DNA from: Diabrotica undecimpunctata
Taxonomy: Eukaryota; Arthropoda; Insecta; Coleoptera; Chrysomelidae
Reading direction: 5' to 3'
Length of the DNA: 64,000 bases
Assembly: GCF_040954645.1 (NCBI RefSeq)
Contig: NC_092804.1
Span: forward strand, 41,321,753-41,385,752
The first letter of the stretch is position 1, and each line of letters begins with the position of its first letter. The notes under the pieces are model-generated. The model saw nothing but the letters and a program-made list of their open reading frames with translations, searched no databases and was not told the DNA's origin. Shown here piece after piece: positions 57,442-64,000 of this stretch. The position numbers and the translations under genes were made by a program.

Positions 57442-59712
57442 CAGGGTGTTCCATAAGATGGTGGCAGACCAAACTTATGTTTTTTAAATGGAAAATCCTG
57501 TATTTTATTTTAAATTTGAAATCTGCTTCACTTCCACATCACAACAGTGTAAAGTTTTATTATGTTATACCGGGTATTTAAAAAGTTATAAACAATATTA
57601 CCTGAAAGTCGTATCAATTTTAACTCCCTGTATAATTAAAAAGGAGTATAGGAACATTGATCTATTGCAACCATAGTTTTTTAATAATTGTTAAAAATTT
57701 TAAAACATATTTGTTTTCATAATATTCGTTAAATAAAATACAGGGTAAGTCCAAATGCAAGTACATTATTTTCTTGGTAATGTTAAATAAAAACACCCTC
57801 TATTTTATATCACTATCAAAAAGTACTAATATTGTACTTCAAATTTTATGAAGTACTCCCTATACCTAAAGTTATCAGTTTTCCAGATAATATAATAAGA
57901 TAATAATTATTGTTAGTTGGCCATGATTGATTTGTCAGAAACTGACAGTTTGACATTATTGTTTATTAATTCAGTAACGAAATAATGACACATAAAAGGA
58001 AAACAATTTGTTTCAAATAAAATTTATAAAAAATAACCGACGGAAAATAAAAAAAAATAACAACACATAGAAAAATAAAAACAGTAATTTTAACTTATCT
58101 TATTTAAGTAAGGTGTTCAAAATGACCTCCCAAAATATCTATGCATACTTGAAAGCGGTCATTGAAAGAGTTGCTTACATTACTAAGCATTTGTAAAGAA
58201 ATATTTTGAAATGCAATTCTGATTCTATTTTTCATATCATCCCTTGTTGTTGGAGGTATTTTATATACTTCGTTCTTAACGCAACCCCAAAAAAATGAGT
58301 CCATTTTATTTAATTCTGGTGACCTTAAGGGCCATCTTACCGGTCCATCCCTTCCGATCCATCTTTCACCAAATTGATCATTAAGTTCACCACGTACTAA
58401 TTCGTTGTGGTGCGCAGACCGTCATGTAAAAACCACATTTCTTCACGTATATTAAGTAAAACCTCTTCTAATAATATCGGTAACTGATTTACCATAAAAT
58501 CTATCATTTAGAGACCATCTTGTTTGACTGTGTGTTACTATGTGGTATGGATTACTTGTTGAGTAATAGTGAAAGATATGCCTATTGACAGAACCGTTTC
58601 GATGGAATGTAGCTTCATCACCAAATAGGACATAATCAAACAAATCTCTCTGCTTATTAATTATTTCTAAGGCCCATTCACAAAATACAATTCGTTTCTA
58701 AAAATCATCATTATTTCATTCTTGGTGCTTTTGAATATAATAAGTGTGAATCTTATTTATAACTAAGTTGTTGTTCATTGTAAATACTCCTTATACTTGT
58801 GTGTGGGTTTTCTGTAAATGCCACCAACACACTCATTTCGTTTTCCTCTGTCACACTAGTTTCTGTTTGTTCATGTTTTTCATAATTCACTGAACCAGTG
58901 CGGTTAAATCGATCTTTCAATTTTTCAAATGTATCTTATCTAGGTTGCCGCTTATCTGGAAACCGTTTTTGATAAATACTAGCTGATAGTAATGATTTTT
59001 TATTGCATTCCTCCATATCATATTATCCAGATCATATCAACCATTTCATCAGTAGTAAAATTGATTATTGCTAATTTAAATTGAATTAATTACTTAATTA
59101 CTAAATAATAATTGTTGCTAATTCACGGTGTACCCCAATACTTAATTATTAAACAATAATGTCAAACTGTCAGTTTCTGACAAGCCAATCATTTTCAGCT
59201 CACAATAATTATTGGTAAACGTTAAAATATCTACCAAATTAGTACTTTGATGGAAAAATAAAAATATCTAGAAAACTGATAACTTTAGGTATAGGGTGTA
59301 CTTCATAAAATTTGAAGTACGATATTTGTACCTTTCGATAGTGATATAAAATACAGGGTGTTCAATTTAAAATTACCAAGAAAATATTGTACTTGCATTT
59401 TGACTTACCCTGTATTTGATTTAACGAATATTATGAAAACGAATATGTTTTATAATTTTTTATAATTATTAAAAAACTATGGTTGCAATAGATCAATGTT
59501 GCTATACTTGTTTTTAATTATACAGGGAGTTAAAATTGATACGATTTTCAGGTAATATTGGTTATAACTTTTTAAATCCCCGGTTTAACATAATAAAACT
59601 TTACATTGTTGTTATGTGGAAGTGAAGCAGATTTCAAATTTAAAATAAAATACAGGGTGTTCCGTTTAAAAAAACATAAGTTTGGTCTGCCACCATCTTA
59701 TGGAACACCTTG
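57442..59712 (-). mobile_element. DD41D-type transposon nested at the palindrome centre
   Basis: CAGGGTGTTCC...GGAACACCTTG ends with TA on both sides; arms of about 540 and 575 bases contain further internal end-like motifs (ATACAGGGTAAGTCC, TATACAGGGAGTTAA). Length is 2271 bases. Same architecture as the 25.6-kb element: long TIRs, repeated TACAGGG motifs and a minus-strand transposase. Confidence 0.8.
58104..59015 (-). pseudogene. DD41D transposase (broken)
   Basis: The N-terminal DUF4817-like region is readable at about 59,015-58,830 (MEECNKKSLLSASIYQKRFP, FEKLKDRFNRTGSVNYEKHE), then LVAFTENPHTSIRSIYN. The first catalytic block is FGDEATFHRNGSVNRHIFHY at 58.6 kb. The second, MWFLHDG, is followed by a frameshift and HHNELVRGELNDQFGERWIG. 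The third, RSPELNKMDSFFWGCVKNEV, has Asp as last residue. The C-terminus RFQVCIDILGGHFEHLT ends at 58104. Spacing between second and third Asp is about 41. About 80 residues between first and second Asp are missing or unreadable, and several stops are present. Confidence 0.8.
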
Positions 59713-61159
59713 TAAGATTGTAACTAATTTTTAAATTTGGAGTTTAAAGCTATATTTCCAAAGCAATACTATTTTTAGAAACAATTAAATAGAACAATTT
59801 GTTGTTTCCATAAAATCTACTATAAATAAATTATTTACAATTTTATTAAAGAAGTTTAAATTAATTATAAATATTTATGTTTTTAAATAAAAATTATCTC
59901 AAATATTACAATAAAAATTGAAAAAAAAAAATTTAAGCAAATTAAATAGTTTATTTAACAATTTATTTATTGAAATAATGCATATTCGTAATGTACGCAA
60001 ACAGTACATACAGATAAAAAAAGGAACGTCGAAATTTATAAATAAGAACCAGAGATACAGTTAACATCGCCTTCCCCCTCCTCTCAACTCCCACGAATTT
60101 CTAAGCCGGCCGATTTTGAAGCTATTTTGAAGCTTTGTGGACGATTACATTAAAGGGCATATTTTTAAAATTTGGTACATTAAAACTATAAAGTATGTGC
60201 TTTTAAATAACGCTAATAAAATTTCTTAATTGTTATAATCAAAGCTACTATGAATTAAATAAAAAAAGAGGCTAACTTTGTCCCAAATTATTTTAGGACA
60301 ATTTCTTTTAAATTTGTGAAAAAATTCAGGCTTTTTAAATATAAAAAAATAATATTTTTACAGGCAATGGTTAAAAAGATATTCTAATTGTTTATAAGCA
60401 AAAAATCGACATGTTTTTGCAAAAGTATTTTGCAATATTTAAAATTAATTTTCTTAATTTTTTTTTAATGTTAATAATAGAACAAGTCTTCTTCTTCCAG
60501 AAACTATCCTTACAATTACTAAAACTATATAATTTTCTGACTTATATTATTGCAAAAAAAATTAATTTGGGATAAACAAATAAAATAACTTTTAAACTAT
60601 TTGACCGATCACTTAAAAATTTTAACCATATTTTAAGCACTACAAGACACAGCATTCCATGAAATATAAATGTTATAAGTTTATTTTCAAAAAAGTTATT
60701 AACATTTATTAAAATCCGAAATTTTTGACCTATTTTGCAACTTTCTAAGCAACAAATAAGGATAGAAACATTTAGAAAACGCCATTTTAAAGGTTTTTAT
60801 ATAACATAAAAGTTTCTTCTCTTGTAAAATTTGTTTAAAATGCTTCACTTTTTGCTGATAGACGAAAAAAGCAAAAATTTTCCGTTTTTTGACTTTAATT
60901 TGTTAATAACTAATTAAGTCCAAAAAATCGGCTGCAGGAAACATATAGGTTTTTGTTACAGAGGTCCATACTACTCAAAACAACTCTCGTTTGCCTGGGC
61001 GGACGAGTGTCATGAAAAAATACTTATTTCCCTGGGCTACTACCGTTTATGACATGAACAAGTGGGTACAGTCTGCGAAACATTTTTTGTAGGTACAAAC
61101 CGCAAAGGAGAGTAATTTCCACATTTGCAAATCTGTGTTGTGTACCTATATTAAACATG

Positions 61160-61440
61160 AAGTTTAAATCGAATCTGAGGGGAAAAGTTTTAAATAATCA
61201 GACACGGAAAGTGATAGCATGTGATCCATTTTATGAGAAAGGAAGCCAAAGATAATAAACCGTGTAGAGATTTGAAAAAAGTGCAGGAGCGTGTGGTATT
61301 GGCAACAGGTGTTAGTTTAAGCAGCGTTCAAAAAATTGCTCGTGTAATGCAATTAATTGAAAACGACGAATTTTTCTCATTTGTACCTCAAACAAAAAGA
61401 GAGAAAAAAGCGCTTCAAAAACGTGATACTTCTTTAGTAC
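61160..61440 (+). pseudogene. IS630/Tc1-superfamily transposase N-terminus
   Basis: MKFKSNLRGKVLNNQTRKVI is followed, after a one-base frame change at about 61,219, by MRKEAKDNKPCRDLKKVQER and VVLATGVSLSSVQKIARVMQ, a helix-turn-helix DNA-binding region of the same family as the 40.5-kb relic (ATGVSLRTVKRI). The rest of the gene is absent. Confidence 0.6.
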
Positions 61441-61900
61441 TTTACTACTTTATTACCCTACTGCTAACGCCCTTTTTGGTAAATATAATAGTAATATAAA
61501 GTATAAATAGTCAATATAAAAATATAATTTTTGGTTTATAATGCCATAATTTATAGCAACACAAGCGGTTTTTGTTGGATCTATTTTTTTACATCTCACT
61601 TTGTAGAACAAATACCACAAATATACTGAAGAAAAGTAATGACAGTAATTATAATTGTGTACGGGACCTATTAGAAACTATTCAAACTTTACGTTTCTAT
61701 ATTTGTGTCTCCGATTGTACCAATATTTTAAAGTTTACCCGCGCGTACAGGCTATATTTTTCCTTCCGAGTGCGTTCTCACTTCATTGTTCGCGCAGGCA
61801 GTTAGAATTTCAGACTTTCAGCTATTTTTGTTGAACTGTACATAGTTATACGAGACTTATAGTACATGTGGTTTGAAAACTATGCTGTGGCATGTTTTAC
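61441..61900. other. no gene recognised
   Basis: No coding. CAGTGTTTCCCAACGTGGG at 61,903 resembles hAT-type ends, but no partner was found. Confidence 0.35.
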
Positions 61901-61919
61901 ACCAGTGTTTCCCAACGTG

Positions 61920-62121
61920 GGACACAGACTCTCATCATACCAAAGCTTTTCTTCCTTACATCAAACGTGTCACTGACAAAATCAGCAATATTCTTAAAAC
62001 AAGAGGAATAAAGACAATAATTATCCCCCAACCAAACCTTTCATTTCTTGGCCGATTAATCAAAGACAATATTCCAAATAAACAACACTGAGTTTATGAA
62101 ATTCCTTGTGCAGACTGCCAC
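61920..62121 (+). pseudogene. PLE linker and start of GIY-YIG domain (left piece)
   Basis: Reads HHTKAFLPYIKRVTDKISNI, LKTRGIKTIIIPQPNLSFLG and RLIKDNIPNKQH, then one stop and VYEIPCADC, the GIY-type start of a Penelope endonuclease. It is cut by the mariner relic, and its continuation resumes at about 62,985. Confidence 0.75.
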
Positions 62122-62963
<842 letters not shown>

Positions 62964-62984
62964 TTATTTAATAGCAAGACCTCG

Positions 62985-63290
62985 TATAGCCCAAACAAAT
63001 CGTAGAATCCAAAATGGGATTTATGAACATTCCATTTCTGTTCGCAATTCCGATTCAATTTCAGCTCTAGGTCAACACCATCTTCATAAAGGTCACAAAA
63101 TTGATTTTAAAAACTTTAGAACCATCCACTTCTATAAACCAAAAATTATGCGAGAATCCATAGAAATTAAAAAAAGCCAAATTGTCTTAATAAAAGAGAT
63201 GATGGCGTACCTTCGACATATAGAGACCGTTCATAAAGAAAATATCCACCCGACAATCAAAATACTACTGCCAAGAAATATTCGCGCTAA
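62985..63290 (+). pseudogene. PLE GIY-YIG domain, continuation (right piece)
   Basis: Resumes at IAQTNRRIQNGIYEHSIS in the position where YIGQTNRR is expected, then SALGQHHLHKGHKIDFKNFR, KIMRESIEIKK (conserved Glu) and a diverged tail. Together with the 61.9-kb piece it forms one PLE endonuclease split by about 860 bases of mariner-related DNA. Confidence 0.75.
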
Positions 63291-63316
63291 CCCATGCGCC
63301 AATACCCGCGATAATC

Positions 63317-63555
63317 CACACAAGGGATACTGTAGATTATATTTGCTGTTAATTCTTTAGGATGTCTATCCGTCAATTTTGAGAACACCTTATTTATGGT
63401 TAGAACTGTTGTATTTGAAATTTTTACATCTATAACATTTTTAAATATTGTGGTTAAAGCTGGAGTGATTTCTTTAATATACGGTAATGAAGCAAATTTT
63501 TGTTGTCCTTGGGATGTAGTGTGTTGATTTATGTTATTGTCTTTTTCATGTATTT
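63317..63555 (-). pseudogene. PLE endonuclease 5' piece, inverted
   Basis: The minus strand reads FASLPYIKEITPALTTIFKN, VIDVKISNTTVLTINKVFSK, LTDRHPKELTANIIYSIPCV D: the linker and first Cys of a GIY-YIG domain, ending exactly where the next segment, on the other strand, begins. Confidence 0.75.
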
Positions 63556-63889
63556 TAATGATTGTAATAAAGAATATATGGTACAAAGTTTAAGATCCAC
63601 AAAAGATCGGATTACCTCCCACAAAAGTGACTGTACATTATATTCAAAAAAATGCTCTCTTGCCACACAACATGTACATGATATTAATCACACTATGGAT
63701 TATAGTTCCTTTAAAATCTTAGGTGTTGAAAGTAACTATAATAAGAGATTTTTTCTAGAAATGGTTTTCGTAGTAGAGTGTGATAATTATATCAACAAAA
63801 TATCAAATATTAAACAGTTGAGTGAAATATCCTCCTATTTACTAACCTTGGATAAGAATAGAAGAACCAAAGGTAACAGGTTTACCTAA
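63556..63889 (+). pseudogene. PLE endonuclease 3' piece
   Basis: The plus strand reads DCNKEYMVQSLRSTKDRITS (second Cys, degenerate YIG as YMV), HKSDCTLYSKKCSLATQHVH, INHTMDYSSFKILGVESNYN, KRFFLEMVF and a 40-residue tail to the stop at 63889. It is the direct continuation of the inverted piece at 63,317-63,555. Confidence 0.8.
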
Positions 63890-64000
63890 GATCTGTCGCT
63901 TAATTTATTAATAATGTTGATTGCTTATAAACTGTTTAACTTAATGATAATGACCAAAATAATTGTACTAACTAGCTATTTATATAAAACAAAATTATAC

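Larger units (their letters stand above)
56049..61034. mobile_element. 5-kb palindromic composite transposon
   Basis: The outer boundaries are CAGGGAAATAAG at 56049 and CTTATTTCCCTG ending at 61034. Arms are inverted copies from there inwards: 56,049-57,441 with 59,713-61,034 (about 340 extra bases in the left arm near 57,050-57,390), continuing as 57,442-57,978 with 59,137-59,712. The inner pair begins CAGGGTGTTCC and is flanked by TA, so an inner transposon (57,442-59,712) is nested in the centre of an outer palindromic repeat. The only coding sequence is the transposase in the central, non-inverted 1.16 kb. Similarity of the arms is high but not perfect, by eye roughly 85-95%. Confidence 0.8.

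Overview
The window looks like a repeat-dominated segment of a large, AT-rich insect nuclear genome. I lean towards a beetle because the mixture of Penelope-like, RTE-like, piggyBac and long-TIR Tc1/mariner elements fits; this is an inference from family resemblance, not a proof. No bacterial-type gene organisation, rRNA, tRNA or CRISPR was recognised. No intact single-copy host gene is evident. Almost every recognisable protein segment is a transposable element or its remnant, and nine long (TA)n tracts punctuate the window.

Layout: 0-2 kb holds an RTE-like LINE 3' end, a 142-bp hairpin and an LTR-element leader remnant. 2.3-3.3 kb is a Tc1-like transposase relic. 3.3-6.25 kb is a decayed piggyBac element with both ends and TTAA-type flanks. 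7.3-9.9 kb is a pair of Penelope-like elements (PLEs) arranged head to head as a large palindrome. 10.9-11.7 kb is a 5'-truncated LINE with a 14-bp target duplication. 12 kb is a PLE reverse-transcriptase relic. 13.4-15.1 kb is a broken gene of an uncharacterised multi-copy insect family, with one candidate spliced exon. 16-19.5 kb is a chimeric LINE abutting a second piggyBac. 20.6-22.3 kb is LINE ORF1 and 22.4-23.2 kb a PLE endonuclease end.

25.6-28.2 kb is a nearly intact DD41D-type transposon with 436-bp terminal inverted repeats. 28.27-36.68 kb is a young, full-length Ty3/Gypsy-type LTR retrotransposon on the minus strand, with apparently identical 1352-bp LTRs, gag and pol, a tRNA-Lys-like primer site and a canonical -1 slippery heptamer. 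It is the only element here with long intact ORFs. 37.4-38.4 kb holds two LINE ends, 40.5-41.3 kb an internally deleted IS630/Tc1-type transposase, and 41.5-43.4 kb PLE ends including another palindrome. 44.2-49.9 kb is an RTE end, an RTE endonuclease piece and a nearly full-length but decayed Jockey-type LINE. 49.9-50.6 kb is a palindromic non-autonomous element. 52.5-55.1 kb holds a Tc1 relic, a second copy of the uncharacterised family and a LINE RT relic. 56.0-61.0 kb is a giant palindrome whose middle carries a second DD41D transposase. 61.2-64 kb contains a transposase fragment, a PLE split by a mariner, and a PLE with an internal inversion.

The most interesting thread is a recurring hammerhead-like RNA motif found at eight places, most of them PLE 3' ends next to (TA)n tracts. 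It has the order stem I - YUGANRA - one extra base - stem II - GAAA - tiny palindromic stem III - UH - stem I. Two core positions covary, C...G in five copies and U...A in four counting palindromic duplicates, which suggests a conserved RNA fold.
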